Source of the DNA: Rhodoblastus sp963804045
Lineage (GTDB): Bacteria; Pseudomonadota; Alphaproteobacteria; Rhizobiales; Beijerinckiaceae
Assembly: GCA_963804045.1 (NCBI GenBank)
Contig: CAWDOR010000004.1
Coordinates: forward strand, 1 to 64,000
Direction of reading: 5' to 3'
DNA length: 64,000 bases
Part shown: positions 15,467 through 23,819 of the stretch, in pieces
How the letters are laid out: each line of letters begins with the position of its first letter
Position numbering within the stretch: position 1 is the stretch's first letter
Position numbers and translations under genes: made by a program
The notes under the pieces: generated by a model
What the model saw: only the letters and a program-made list of their open reading frames with translations
What the model was told of the DNA's origin: nothing
Database searches by the model: none

Positions 15467-17098
15467 TCAAGGACGCCCCGAGCTTCCATCGCCGAAAATT
15501 CGATCGATTTCGCCGGCGATCGTTGCGAACAGCGCCGCCCAGTCGTCGCCTTCCGGGCAGCGGAACAACCGCATCGTCGGATACCAGGGAGAATCCGCGC
15601 GCTCATTCATCCAACGCCATTCGGAGATATGGCGTAGAGCGACCCAGACGGGGCGGCCGAGCGCGCCAGCCAGATGGGCGATGGAGGTGTCGCAGGTGAC
15701 GATCAGGTCGAGATTGGCCATCACCGCCGCAGTATCCAGGAAAGCATCGACGCCAGCGTCGAATTCGGCGCCGAAGATTTCCATTCTCGCCGCCAATTCG
15801 GGCGGCAATTCGCTGTTGCCCGCGTCTTTCTGCAGGCAGAAGAAATTCGCCAGTGGCGCCGTGGAGAGCGGCAGCAGGGCCTCTGGCGGAATCGAGCGGC
15901 GCGGATCGACGCGGAAATCGAGATTGCCGCGCCAGCACAGGCCGATTTTCGGACCGGGACCAGCCATGCGTTCGCGCCAGAATGCGACGCGGTCCGGCTC
16001 GGCGTGAAGATAGGGAATGGGCGCCGGGATCGTCTCAAGCCGCGTGGCGCAGGCGCGCGGCAGGCTGCTGATGGCGAGGGTCGCGTCGAAATCGCCGGAC
16101 AGGTCCTTTTCATCCCGCCATTCGAGATCGACGCCGGCGGATGAAAGCAGACGCCGCATTTTTGGCGGGCAGGCGAAAGAAACTCGTGCGCCGGCGCAGC
16201 CGAGCAGCGCGACGTAGCGGAAGAACTGGATCGTATCGCCCAGGCCATGATCGTTCACAACCAGAATTTTCCGCCCCGCCTGACGCCCGGGCGCATCGAG
16301 ATCGAAGCGGGCGTCGGCAATGGCGACCGGACGCTGGCCGGCGTCCCAGCGATATTCGTAGCCCTCCCATCCCCGCGCGAAATCTCCAAGCAGCAGGTGC
16401 AGGCAGCCTTTATTGCTCAATCCCTCAGCCGAGTCCGGCTCCAGCTCGAGCGCTGTGTCGAAAGCCTGCATCGCCTCGTCGAAGAAACCCATTTCCTTGT
16501 TGACGATGCCGAGGCCGCGAAACGCCAGCGCATAATCGGGCCGCAGCCCAATGGCGCGCAGATAGGCCTGACGCGCCTCGGTATAGCGGCCCATGCGCAT
16601 CAACGCATTGCCGAGGTTGAGCTGCGCCTTGGGCGATTTGCCATCCAGCGCGATGGCGCGGCGATAGGCCTGTTCCGCCTCCTCCAGCCGCCCCAACGCA
16701 TAAAAAGCCGCGCCGCGATTGCAATGCGCGCCGGCATGCCCCGGCTGCAAGGCGCAAGCGCGTTCAAGGCGCGGCAGCGCCGCTTCGGCGTCGCCATGCT
16801 CCAGCAGCAATCCGCCGCTGTTGAACCAGGCGATGGCGTCGTCGGGTTTGAGGGTCAGCGCGCGATCGTAAAAGGCGAGCGCGCCCGCCGCATGGCCTCG
16901 CCCCTGAAGAATGAAACCGCCGGCCGAAAGCGCTTCGGGAAAATCGGGACGCAGGCGGAGCGCCCGGTCGATCAGCCCAATGGCCTCGTCGAGGCGGCCT
17001 GCCGCCTGTTCCGCGATGCCGCGCCGATAGAAATCTTCGGCGGCGACAGCGGCGAAGCTGGTTTGCGGCGGGCGTTGGAAATGCGCGCTGATCGACAT
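15467..17098 (-). CDS. TPR-repeat glycosyltransferase, candidate flagellin modification enzyme
   Basis: A 543-residue protein. Residues of about 20-250 form six or seven TPR units (ALRLRPDFPEALSAGG, AYRRAIALDGKSPKAQLNLG, AYLRAIGLRPDYALAF). The C-terminal 280 residues resemble GT9/GT41-like glycosyltransferases (HGLGDTIQFFRYVALL, KIGLCWRG, LDLIVTCDTSIAHLAGALGR). There is no membrane segment. It lies directly upstream of the flagellin gene's 3' end on the same strand and has its own flagellar promoter element, so sugar transfer to flagellin is a reasonable guess. A decayed paralogue is at 296-1266. The start at 17098 was chosen over 17137 because the promoter element would otherwise lie too close to the start. 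Confidence 0.75.
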   Translation of the reverse strand: MSISAHFQRPPQTSFAAVAAEDFYRRGIAEQAAGRLDEAIGLIDRALRLRPDFPEALSAGGFILQGRGHAAGALAFYDRALTLKPDDAIAWFNSGGLLLEHGDAEAALPRLERACALQPGHAGAHCNRGAAFYALGRLEEAEQAYRRAIALDGKSPKAQLNLGNALMRMGRYTEARQAYLRAIGLRPDYALAFRGLGIVNKEMGFFDEAMQAFDTALELEPDSAEGLSNKGCLHLLLGDFARGWEGYEYRWDAGQRPVAIADARFDLDAPGRQAGRKILVVNDHGLGDTIQFFRYVALLGCAGARVSFACPPKMRRLLSSAGVDLEWRDEKDLSGDFDATLAISSLPRACATRLETIPAPIPYLHAEPDRVAFWRERMAGPGPKIGLCWRGNLDFRVDPRRSIPPEALLPLSTAPLANFFCLQKDAGNSELPPELAARMEIFGAEFDAGVDAFLDTAAVMANLDLIVTCDTSIAHLAGALGRPVWVALRHISEWRWMNERADSPWYPTMRLFRCPEGDDWAALFATIAGEIDRIFGDGSSGRP

Positions 17099-17144
17099 GG
17101 AGGGGCGTCCGACCTCTGGCGGGAAACTTTCCCGCATTTTGGGG

Positions 17145-17173
17145 CGGCAAACTTGCGCGGGGATGTTGGCGCG
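17145..17173 (-). promoter_or_regulatory. Flagellar promoter element (candidate FtcR box) of the TPR-glycosyltransferase
   Basis: Reading minus: CGCCAACATCCCCGC-GCAAG-TTTGCCG. It is almost the same as the fliF element. The GCAAG is 55 bp before the chosen ATG at 17098. Confidence 0.6.
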
Positions 17174-17180
17174 ACGCCAG

Positions 17181-17210
17181 AACGAAAAGGCCGCGCTTTT
17201 CGGCGCGGCC
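17181..17210 (-). terminator. Rho-independent terminator of the flagellin gene
   Basis: Reading minus: stem GGCCGCGC / GCGCGGCC with loop CGAAAA, followed by TTTTCGTT. It begins 27 bases after the flagellin stop and lies just upstream of the promoter element of the next gene. Confidence 0.8.
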
Positions 17211-17237
17211 TCGATAATATCGGGTAGGTCTGGAAGG

Positions 17238-18209
17238 TTACTGGAACAGCTTGAGGATCATCGAGCTGGACTGGTTGGCGATCGACAGCGACTGCACACC
17301 GAGCTGCTGCTGGGTCTGCAAGGCCTGCAGACGGGTCGAAACCTGATTCATGTCGGCGTCGACCAGCGAACCCACGCCATTGGTCAAGTTGGTCTGCATC
17401 GACGAGATGAAGCTCTGCTGCTGCGTGATCGTGTTGGAATAGGAGCCGAGCTTCGCCGAGGCATTTTCCATCGAGGTATAAGCGGCGTTCACTTCCTGCA
17501 TCATGTCCTGAAGGTTCTGCGTCGTTGTCGCGGATGAGACCGACATGCTCATAACGGTGTAGGCGCCGCCGTTGGTCTGGGTCCCGCCCGCGGTTTGCAC
17601 GGCCCCCAGTATGCCGCCCGCCGCGGCGCTGGCCGAGGTCGTGCTCGCGCTGGTGAACAGCGACAGCTTGTCTATGTCGCCGGTGCCCGTGGTGGTGGTG
17701 GCGCCGCTGGACTTCGTGAGGGAGATTGCGCCCACGCCGCCGGCATTGGTGTAGGAATCGGCGATGCTGGCGCCCTGCGCGGCGCCCGTGGAATCGTTGT
17801 TGCCGTTCATCCAATTCTGACCATTGAAGGTCGAGCCATTGGCGATGGTAACCAGCGAAGCTTGCTGATTGGTGATGTCGTTGCCGATCTGGGTGAGGTT
17901 GGCGCCGGAGGTCTGGGCCTCGGCAAGATCGTTCTTGATGTTATTGACGACCGACATGGCCTGGGTCATCGCCGAGGTGAAGTTCGAGACCATCTGCGCC
18001 GAAACCTTCAGCGACGAAGCGACGGCGCCGAGCGCGCCCTTGTCCGAGGACATGGTTTGGGCGATCGACCAGTAGGAGGCGTTGTCGGAGGCGTTCTGCA
18101 CCGCGAGGCCAGTGGAGAGTTCGGACTGCGTCATCGACAGGCTGTTCTGAGTCATGGTCAGATTCTGGAGCGCGGTCAGGGCGGAGGCGTTGGTAAGCAG
18201 GTAAGACAT
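17238..18209 (-). CDS. fliC: Flagellin
   Basis: A 323-residue flagellin, the filament subunit. The conserved N-terminal D0/D1 helices (TALQNLTMTQNSLSMTQSEL, then STGLAVQNASDNASYWSIAQ) and C-terminal helix (LQALQTQQQLGVQSLSIANQ, ending SSSMILKLFQ) are complete. The central variable region is short and Ser/Thr/Gly-rich, so it offers O-glycosylation sites. The start MSYLLTNASALTALQ has AAGGA 11 bases upstream; the longer in-frame start lacks flagellin features. A long leader of over 100 bases separates it from the promoter element, which fits FlbT-type control through the 5' UTR. It is the only flagellin in the window. Confidence 0.95.
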   Translation of the reverse strand: MSYLLTNASALTALQNLTMTQNSLSMTQSELSTGLAVQNASDNASYWSIAQTMSSDKGALGAVASSLKVSAQMVSNFTSAMTQAMSVVNNIKNDLAEAQTSGANLTQIGNDITNQQASLVTIANGSTFNGQNWMNGNNDSTGAAQGASIADSYTNAGGVGAISLTKSSGATTTTGTGDIDKLSLFTSASTTSASAAAGGILGAVQTAGGTQTNGGAYTVMSMSVSSATTTQNLQDMMQEVNAAYTSMENASAKLGSYSNTITQQQSFISSMQTNLTNGVGSLVDADMNQVSTRLQALQTQQQLGVQSLSIANQSSSMILKLFQ

Positions 18210-18330
18210 GATCGATGTGTCCTTGGGGATGTGGGGAATCTGGTCGAACATCCCGGGCTTGCCGGAACAACGGAAACGGCCTCATGCCTAAGAACTATTC
18301 GCTAGTTCAACCCGTCGTGCGTATCTGCAA

Positions 18331-18353
18331 CCTAGGCGGGAATTCTTGCTGAA
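18331..18353 (-). promoter_or_regulatory. Flagellar promoter element (candidate FtcR box) of flagellin
   Basis: Reading minus: AAC-GCTTCA-GCAAG-AATTCCCGC-CTAG. The GCAAG and CTAG parts match the other elements and the CAG half is degenerate (AAC). It lies about 136 bp before the flagellin ATG. The 18210-18407 gap otherwise holds only AT-rich sequence. Confidence 0.5.
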
Positions 18354-18407
18354 GCGTTAAAGATTTAAATAATTCGCCGCGCCGGGCGCGCCGCCCAAAA
18401 AAAAATC

Positions 18408-19166
18408 TCAATTCACCGAGCGCACCAGGCTGCCGATCAGCATGTTCCAGCCGTCGATCAGCACGAAAAACAACAACTTCATCGGAAGCGAGATCATCGA
18501 GGGCGGCAGCATCATCATGCCCATGGACATGGTAAGCGTCGCCACGATCATGTCGATGATCAGGAAGGGCAGGATGATCAGAAAGCCCATTTCGAATCCG
18601 CGCCGCAGCTCGGAAATCATGAAGGCGGGAATCAGCACGCGCAGATCGGCCTTGGTCCGATCGGAAATATCGAAAGCGCCCTTGGACAGATCCTCGAACA
18701 GGCGCAAATCCTTCTCGCGGGTCTGCGCCGCCATGAACTGGCGGAAGGGATCGACGATTTTCGGAAAGGCCTCCTCCTCGCTGAGCTTGTTGTCGATCAG
18801 CGGCTTGACGCCGTCCTGCCAGCTCTTGTCAAAAGTCGGGGCCATGACGAAAAAGGTCATGAACAGCGCCAGGCTGATCAGCACCAGATTGGCCGGCGTG
18901 CTTTGCAGGCCGAGGCCCGAGCGCAGGAAGGACAGGGCGATGACGAATTGGGTGAAACTGGTCACCATCATCAGCAGGCCCGGCGCCAGCGACAGCACGG
19001 TGAGCAGGGCGACGAGCTGAATGATTTGCCCGCTGGCCATGCCGCCGGCGGCGTTGAGCGCCGAAGCCAGATCGCCTGTGGCGGCGGCCTGCGCGAGCGC
19101 GGGAGTTGCGGCCAGCATCGCGGCGAGAATCGTCAGCGGGAAAGCGAGAGCGAAAGAGCGCCTCAT
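18408..19166 (-). CDS. fliP: Flagellar export gate protein FliP
   Basis: A 252-residue inner-membrane protein that forms the core of the flagellar export gate with FliQ and FliR. A cleavable signal peptide (LAFPLTILAAMLAATPALA) is followed by membrane segments LVALLTVLSLAPGLLMMVTS, NLVLISLALFMTFFVM, FEMGFLIILPFLIIDMIVA and ISLPMKLLFFVLIDGWNML. The motif SFTQFVIALSFLRSGLGLQ is typical. The ATG overlaps the fliL stop as ATGA. In this sequence a frameshift in fliL also joins the two genes into one long frame, but the signal peptide marks the real FliP start. Confidence 0.95.
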   Translation of the reverse strand: MRRSFALAFPLTILAAMLAATPALAQAAATGDLASALNAAGGMASGQIIQLVALLTVLSLAPGLLMMVTSFTQFVIALSFLRSGLGLQSTPANLVLISLALFMTFFVMAPTFDKSWQDGVKPLIDNKLSEEEAFPKIVDPFRQFMAAQTREKDLRLFEDLSKGAFDISDRTKADLRVLIPAFMISELRRGFEMGFLIILPFLIIDMIVATLTMSMGMMMLPPSMISLPMKLLFFVLIDGWNMLIGSLVRSVN

Positions 19167-19709
19167 TGCACGACCAGGGCCTTGATGATGAATTGCTTGA
19201 CGTGGCCTTCCGAGCGCGTGCGCGCTCTCTCGTTCAAATCGGAGCGCAGATGCTCCAGACCGGAGACGCCCTGAATTTGCTCGAGAGTTCTGGGTGCGCA
19301 GGAAGGCGAGCAAATCGCCCGAAATCTGCGCCGCCATGGCGTCGCCATGCGGCAGGGTCTTGCCCTCGAACAAGATGGCGCCTTCGATGCGCACCCAGGT
19401 TTCCGGCGGCGCGGCGAGATTGGTGACCACGGGAGGGATGTCCAGGGAGCCCATATCCACCAGAGCCGCTGGCTTGACCTCCTCTTCCTTCTTTTTTTCG
19501 CCCGGCTTGCCAGCGTCCTTGACCGCATCCTTGGCGGCTTCCCTGGCCGGTTCCGGCGGCTTGTTCTGCATGCCCGCGAAAAAGCCGACTCCGCCGGCCA
19601 GCGCCCCGGCGACGACAAAGGCGATGGCGTTCTGCGCCATGGTCATGCCGCCCTTGGCCTCCTTGGCGTCCTTGGCCGCCGCCGTTTTGGCCGGTTTCTT
19701 CTCCGCCAT
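19163..19709 (-). pseudogene. fliL: fliL, frameshifted (flagellar basal body-associated protein FliL)
   Basis: FliL sits in the inner membrane around the stator. A short Lys/Ala-rich cytoplasmic part, one membrane helix (IAFVVAGALAGGVGFFAGM) and a periplasmic domain (DIPPVVTNLAAPPETWVRIE, ISGDLLAFLRTQ) are visible. After that the frame is lost. The natural continuation TLEQIQGVSGLEHLRSDLNE, ending QFIIKALVVQ, is present in another frame and ends at 19163, overlapping fliP. Removing one A of the AA pair at 19288-19289 (CAGAACT on the minus strand) restores a normal 181-residue FliL. A sequencing error is as likely as a true mutation. Confidence 0.8.
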
Positions 19710-19742
19710 GCCCGTCTCCGCCGTCGGAACGGCTTTTCATTG

Positions 19743-20453
19743 TTAAAAAGGTTTGGCCGCGTCGAAAATCTGCTGCCCCCATGAGGGCTGCTGCACTTCG
19801 CTGAGGCGGCCCTGGCCGCCATAGGAAATGCGCGCCTCGGCGATCTTGTCGTAGGAGATCATGTTGTTGCTGCTGATGTCGCGCGGGCGGACGATGCCGG
19901 CGAGCTTCAATTGCCGCATCTCGAAATTGACGCGCACTTCCTGCGAGGCGCTGATGACAAGATTGCCATTGGGCAGCACCCGGGTCACCACGGCGGCGAC
20001 CGCAAGCTGAATTTTTTCCGACCGGTCGATGCTGCCCTGGCCGTTGGACGAGGAGGAGGCGTTGATGTCGGCGGCCGCATTGACCTTGTTGGTGGAGGAG
20101 TTCAGGCCGAAGGACCAGTCGAAGCCGCCGGTTTCCTGCGCGGTCTGCGAGCGCCCGGAGGTATTGCCGAAAGTGGCCTTGTCGTTGATCTGAATGTTCA
20201 CGGTGACGACGTCGCCGACTTTGGCGGCGCGCGGATCGGTGAACAGATTGGCGGCGCCGTCCTGGAACAGCGAACTGCCGGTATTGGCGCGGGGCATGTC
20301 GATCTTCAGCATGGCGGGATCGGTATGGGCGACGAAGCCGCTGCCGACCGGCGACAGCGTCGGCTCCTGGAACAGGTCGGGATGGCGGGCGCAGCCGCCC
20401 AGAAGACAGACCAGGACGCAGATCGGCACAAGGGCGGGCGCGGGGCGGGTCAC
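19743..20453 (-). CDS. flgH: Flagellar L-ring protein FlgH
   Basis: A 236-residue outer-membrane lipoprotein. The signal peptide ends in the lipobox LLGGC with lipidated C21. Conserved motifs SSLFQDGAANLFTDPRAAKV, GDVVTVNIQINDKATFGNTS and GIVRPRDISSNNMISYDKIA identify FlgH, which forms the outer-membrane bushing for the rod. It starts 4 bp inside the end of motE and is followed by fliL after 33 bp, so the order motE-flgH-fliL-fliP is one transcription unit. Confidence 0.95.
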   Translation of the reverse strand: MTRPAPALVPICVLVCLLGGCARHPDLFQEPTLSPVGSGFVAHTDPAMLKIDMPRANTGSSLFQDGAANLFTDPRAAKVGDVVTVNIQINDKATFGNTSGRSQTAQETGGFDWSFGLNSSTNKVNAAADINASSSSNGQGSIDRSEKIQLAVAAVVTRVLPNGNLVISASQEVRVNFEMRQLKLAGIVRPRDISSNNMISYDKIAEARISYGGQGRLSEVQQPSWGQQIFDAAKPF

Positions 20454-21067
20454 GATTTATTCTCTTCCGATTTGGCGGCGGCGCCGGACAGCAGATCGCT
20501 CAGACGCGCGGCGCGCGTCGCCTCCATTTCGCCGAGCACGGCGCTGGCGGTCGCCGGTTTCATCTTGAGCAGGATGGCGGCGGCGGAATCGTCGTCCATC
20601 GCCGAGATTTGCGCCGAGGCGGACTCCGGCTTCATCTTTGAATAGATGGCGATGAGATTTTCATTGGCGCGCGCCAGCAATTGCTCGCGCTTGCGCACCC
20701 AGTCGCGCACGTCGGCCTCCTTGGCCTCGAGCTCCGCGATCTTCACCACCATTTGCGCCTGAAGCGCCTTGATTCGCTCCTCCTGCCAGGACAGGCGCGT
20801 GCTGGCGGCGGAGGCCGCGACCGCGCCGCAGAAATTCTCGACGCCCTTGATGCCCTCGACCGCCGGCGGCCGAGGCGGCGCCACGATCTGCTTCTTCAAT
20901 TGCACCTTTCTCAGGCCGGGCATGTCGGGCTCGGTCTTGGGCGGCTCTTTCTTCTTCTCCTCGCCGCCATGCTCATGCTCCTCATTGGCGAGGGCCGGCG
21001 CGCCAGCCGCGGCGAGCGCCGCAAAACCCAGTGCGAGAGCGAGGAGGAATGGAAAACGACGGTTCAT
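20450..21067 (-). CDS. motE: MotE-family periplasmic protein (MotC chaperone)
   Basis: A 205-residue secreted protein. The signal peptide (FPFLLALALGFAALAAAGAP) is followed by a His/Glu/Lys-rich stretch, a helical coil (ERIKALQAQMVVKIAELEAK) and a C-terminal MgtE_N-like domain (IYSKMKPESASAQISAMDDD, ILLKMKPATASAVLGEM). In Sinorhizobium MotE is a chaperone that stabilises MotC in the periplasm. The start MNRRFPFLLA was chosen because AAAGGA lies 12 bases upstream; a longer frame starts inside flgI. It overlaps flgH by 4 bp. A flagellar promoter element sits between flgI and this gene. Confidence 0.85.
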   Translation of the reverse strand: MNRRFPFLLALALGFAALAAAGAPALANEEHEHGGEEKKKEPPKTEPDMPGLRKVQLKKQIVAPPRPPAVEGIKGVENFCGAVAASAASTRLSWQEERIKALQAQMVVKIAELEAKEADVRDWVRKREQLLARANENLIAIYSKMKPESASAQISAMDDDSAAAILLKMKPATASAVLGEMEATRAARLSDLLSGAAAKSEENKS

Positions 21068-21092
21068 GGCGAGGCGCATCCTTTGCCGGCAC

Positions 21093-21124
21093 TGTCCGCC
21101 GGCAAGCTTGCGCCGCGCTGGCGA
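21093..21124 (-). promoter_or_regulatory. Internal flagellar promoter element (candidate FtcR box) of motE
   Basis: Reading minus: CGCCAG-CGCGGC-GCAAG-CTTGCCGGCGG. It fills the 64-bp gap between flgI and motE, with GCAAG 40 bp before the motE ATG, so motE-flgH-fliL-fliP can be transcribed apart from flgB-flgI. Confidence 0.55.
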
Positions 21125-21131
21125 AAACGGG

Positions 21132-22235
21132 CTATTGGATGACGATATCCGCTTGCAGCGCGCCAGCGGCCTTGATCGCCTGGAGAATGGCGATGATGCC
21201 CTGCGGCTTGACGCCGATCTGGTTGAGGCCGCGCACAAGCCCGCGCAAGGATCGGCCGCCGAGCATGGCCACCGAGCCGCCCGCCTGGCTGGCGTCGATG
21301 TTGGTCTGCGGCGTCACCACGGTCTTGCCGCCCTTGGACATGGGCGAGGGCTGCGACACCTGCGGCGTTTCGGTGATGCGCACGGTGAGCGCGCCTTGCG
21401 TCACCGCCACCGGCAGGATCTGCACGTCCTGGCCGATCACCACCGTTCCCGTGCGCGCGTCGACCACCACGCGCGCCGGCGTGTCCGGCTCGACCAGCAA
21501 TTCGCCGATCTCGGCGATGAAATGAGTCGCGCCGACGCCCGGCGGCTTTTGCAGGGTCACGGAATTGGGGCTGTCCTCGCGCGCCACGCGGCGATGGTAA
21601 TGCGACCAGCCATAGGCGTTGATGGCGTCGGCCATGCGCACCGCCGTGGTGTAATCGGGATTGCGCAATTCCAGGGACATGGGGCCGTCCTCGCCGAGGC
21701 GGTTGAGAACCTCGCGCTCCACCGTCGCGCCATTGGGCACATGGCCCGTGGTCGGCACGCCCTGGGTGAGCGTTTCGCCTTGACCTTGCGCGGCGAAACC
21801 GGTCACCGCCACGGCGCCCTGCGACACGGCGTAAACCTGTCCGTCGGCGCCGCTCAGCGTGGTCAGCAGCAAGGTGCCGCCCATCAGCGAGGCCGCGTCG
21901 CCCAGCGAGGACACCGTGACGTCGAGCCTTGTGCCCCTGGCGGCGAAGGGCGGAAGGTCGGCTGTGACCATCACCGCCGCGACATTGCGGGTGCGCAGAT
22001 TGGCGCCGCGCACATTGACGCCCATGCGGTCCATCATCGCCTGCAAGGACTGGCCGGTGAAGGGCGCGTTCTGCAAGGTGTCGCCGGTGCCCTGCAGGCC
22101 GACCACCAGGCCGTAGCCAACCAGCTGATTGTCGCGCACGCCCTTGACCGCCGCGACATCCTTGATGCGCACGGCGCCCTCGGCGGGAGACAGCGCGACG
22201 CAAAACGCCAGCAACAGAGCGCCGAAAATTTTCAT
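21132..22235 (-). CDS. flgI: Flagellar P-ring protein FlgI
   Basis: A 367-residue periplasmic protein. The signal peptide (FGALLLAFCVALSPAEG) precedes RIKDVAAVKGVRDNQLVGYG and LVVGLQGTGDTLQNAPFTGQ, hallmarks of FlgI. The C-terminal LNQIGVKPQGIIAILQAIKA is also conserved. FlgI forms the P ring in the peptidoglycan layer with the help of FlgA, encoded just upstream (the flgA stop is one base from this ATG). The start at 22235 was preferred to a longer frame that overlaps flgA and carries no signal peptide at its beginning. Confidence 0.95.
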   Translation of the reverse strand: MKIFGALLLAFCVALSPAEGAVRIKDVAAVKGVRDNQLVGYGLVVGLQGTGDTLQNAPFTGQSLQAMMDRMGVNVRGANLRTRNVAAVMVTADLPPFAARGTRLDVTVSSLGDAASLMGGTLLLTTLSGADGQVYAVSQGAVAVTGFAAQGQGETLTQGVPTTGHVPNGATVEREVLNRLGEDGPMSLELRNPDYTTAVRMADAINAYGWSHYHRRVAREDSPNSVTLQKPPGVGATHFIAEIGELLVEPDTPARVVVDARTGTVVIGQDVQILPVAVTQGALTVRITETPQVSQPSPMSKGGKTVVTPQTNIDASQAGGSVAMLGGRSLRGLVRGLNQIGVKPQGIIAILQAIKAAGALQADIVIQ

Positions 22236-22236
22236 C

Positions 22237-22695
22237 TCAGCCGCCATTGGCCCGCACCGATCCATCCGCCTGCACGGCGCCGGACACGACGGTTCCGCTT
22301 TCGATATTGCGCACCTGCACCGCCTGGCCGACATAGCCGTTTTGCAGCGCCTGGGCGGTGGTGACGATGCTCAGGCCGTCGTTTTGATAGACCAGCTGCA
22401 CCAGCGCGCCGGTGGTGATGGCGCGCGGCTCCTCGACCGCTCCCGGGGCTATGGCGCGCCCCGGCAGCAGCGTGCGGCGCGCCACCTTGCCGACCAGCTC
22501 GGCGCGATTGTCGATGACGCCGCCGGCCTCGGCGATTTCGGCTTCGCTGGAGTCCTTGAGCATGGACTCGGAAATGCGATCGCCGGGATAGATCACCTGC
22601 GCCGGCACGGGCAGGCTGCGCGCTCCCGCGCGGGCCGGCGTCGATCCGACCAGCGCCGCGAGCATGACCAGGCCGAATCGCGCCGTCCACGTCAT
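22237..22695 (-). CDS. flgA: Flagellar P-ring assembly chaperone FlgA
   Basis: A 152-residue periplasmic protein with an N-terminal signal peptide (FGLVMLAALVGSTPARAG). A SAF-type region (VIYPGDRISESMLKDSSEAE, GKVARRTLLPGRAIAPGAVE) and the C-terminal ALQNGYVGQAVQVRNIESG are typical of FlgA, which guides FlgI assembly into the P ring. The gene lies between flgG (2 bp gap) and flgI (1 bp gap) in the rod-ring operon. It is shorter than enteric FlgA because the N-terminal extra domain is missing, as is usual in alphaproteobacteria. Confidence 0.92.
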   Translation of the reverse strand: MTWTARFGLVMLAALVGSTPARAGARSLPVPAQVIYPGDRISESMLKDSSEAEIAEAGGVIDNRAELVGKVARRTLLPGRAIAPGAVEEPRAITTGALVQLVYQNDGLSIVTTAQALQNGYVGQAVQVRNIESGTVVSGAVQADGSVRANGG

Positions 22696-22697
22696 GA

Positions 22698-23489
22698 TCA
22701 GGACACCCGCAGATTGGAGATGGTGCTGCCCATCGAGCTCGCCGCCTCCACCACTTTGGAATTCATCTCATAGGCGCGTTGCGCCTGGATCATGGTGGAG
22801 ATTTCCGAGACCGGATCGACATTGGAGGCTTCGAGATAGCCCTGGCTGATCTGGCCGATGCCGGGATCGCCGGGCACGCCGGTCACCGCCGGACCCGAGG
22901 CGGCGGTAGGCTGGAACAGATTGTTGCCCAGCGCCATCATCCCGGCTTCATTGACGAAACTGGCCAGGGTGAGCTGGCCGATCTGCTGCGGATTGGTCTG
23001 GCCGCCGATGGTGGCCGACACCAGCCCGGTCTGGCTGACGGTGATCGCCGTGGTGTTGTTGGGAACCACCAGGGCCGGCATCAAGGTGTAACCGTCCGTG
23101 TTGACGATCTGCCCGGTGGCGTTGGTCGAGAACGAGCCGGCGCGCGAATAAAGCGTTTCGCCGCTCGGCGACATCACCTGAAACCAGCCGCGCCCGGAAA
23201 TGGCGAGGTCGAGCTGATTGTTGGTGTTGGTCAGCGACCCCTGCACCTCCAGCGGGCGGATCGCGGCGGTGCGCACGCCCAGGCCGATCTGCGCGCCTTC
23301 CGGCACCACCGAACTGGCGCCGCGATTGGCGACGCCCTGAAGGCGCTCGGCCTGATAGATCAGATCGGTGAATTCGGCGCGCGACCTCTTGAAAGCCGTG
23401 GTGTTGATATTGGCGATATTATTGGCGATGACTTCCAGATTTTGGGTCTGGGCGTTCATGCCGGTGGCGGCTATGGCGAGCGCACGCAT
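22698..23489 (-). CDS. flgG: Flagellar distal rod protein FlgG
   Basis: A 263-residue axial protein. The N-terminal rod signature LEVIANNIANINTTAFKRSR and the C-terminal coil (EISTMIQAQRAYEMNSKVVE) are complete, and the length equals the family norm. FlgG builds the distal rod that crosses the outer ring pair. There is no cleaved signal peptide, since it is exported through the flagellar channel. It sits between fliE and flgA on the same strand with gaps of only a few bases. Confidence 0.97.
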   Translation of the reverse strand: MRALAIAATGMNAQTQNLEVIANNIANINTTAFKRSRAEFTDLIYQAERLQGVANRGASSVVPEGAQIGLGVRTAAIRPLEVQGSLTNTNNQLDLAISGRGWFQVMSPSGETLYSRAGSFSTNATGQIVNTDGYTLMPALVVPNNTTAITVSQTGLVSATIGGQTNPQQIGQLTLASFVNEAGMMALGNNLFQPTAASGPAVTGVPGDPGIGQISQGYLEASNVDPVSEISTMIQAQRAYEMNSKVVEAASSMGSTISNLRVS

Positions 23490-23506
23490 GGACTTTTACC
23501 CCTTAC

Positions 23507-23818
23507 TCAGATTTGCATCTGGCTGATTTGCTGATAGGCGGCGACCGCCTTGTCACGAATGGCGAGCGAGCTTTGCAGGGTGCGTTCGGCCTGCATGACG
23601 CTTTCGGTCACCTGCTGCACGCTGGCCTTGCCTTCGATGCCGGCGGCGGAGGTCGCTTCGGCGGATTTCAGCGTGTGCACGGCCGAGCTGGCGGCCTGGG
23701 CCATGGCCTGGCTGAAATCGGCGCCGGCTGTCGCGCTGGCGGCGCTTGCGGTCGCCGGGCTCGAGGACGTCAGGCCGCGCATGGTGTCCACGGCGAGGGG
23801 AAGCAGGGCTGCGATCAT
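23507..23818 (-). CDS. fliE: Flagellar hook-basal body protein FliE
   Basis: A 103-residue protein. The C-terminal half (GKASVQQVTESVMQAERTLQ, SSLAIRDKAVAAYQQISQMQ) is the FliE signature. The N-terminal half is Ala/Ser-rich. FliE joins the MS ring and export gate to the proximal rod. The gene lies between flgC (1 bp gap) and flgG in the rod operon. The length matches the family. Confidence 0.95.
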   Translation of the reverse strand: MIAALLPLAVDTMRGLTSSSPATASAASATAGADFSQAMAQAASSAVHTLKSAEATSAAGIEGKASVQQVTESVMQAERTLQSSLAIRDKAVAAYQQISQMQI

Positions 23819-23819
23819 G

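Noticed and set aside
18408..19709. A natural FliL-FliP fusion protein
   Set aside because: The join is created by the frameshift in fliL. The linker sequence is a wrong-frame reading, and the FliP signal peptide starts right after the proper fliL stop.
19234..19782. An alternative open frame across fliL and its upstream region
   Set aside because: Gly/Arg-rich reading of fliL in the wrong frame without family features.
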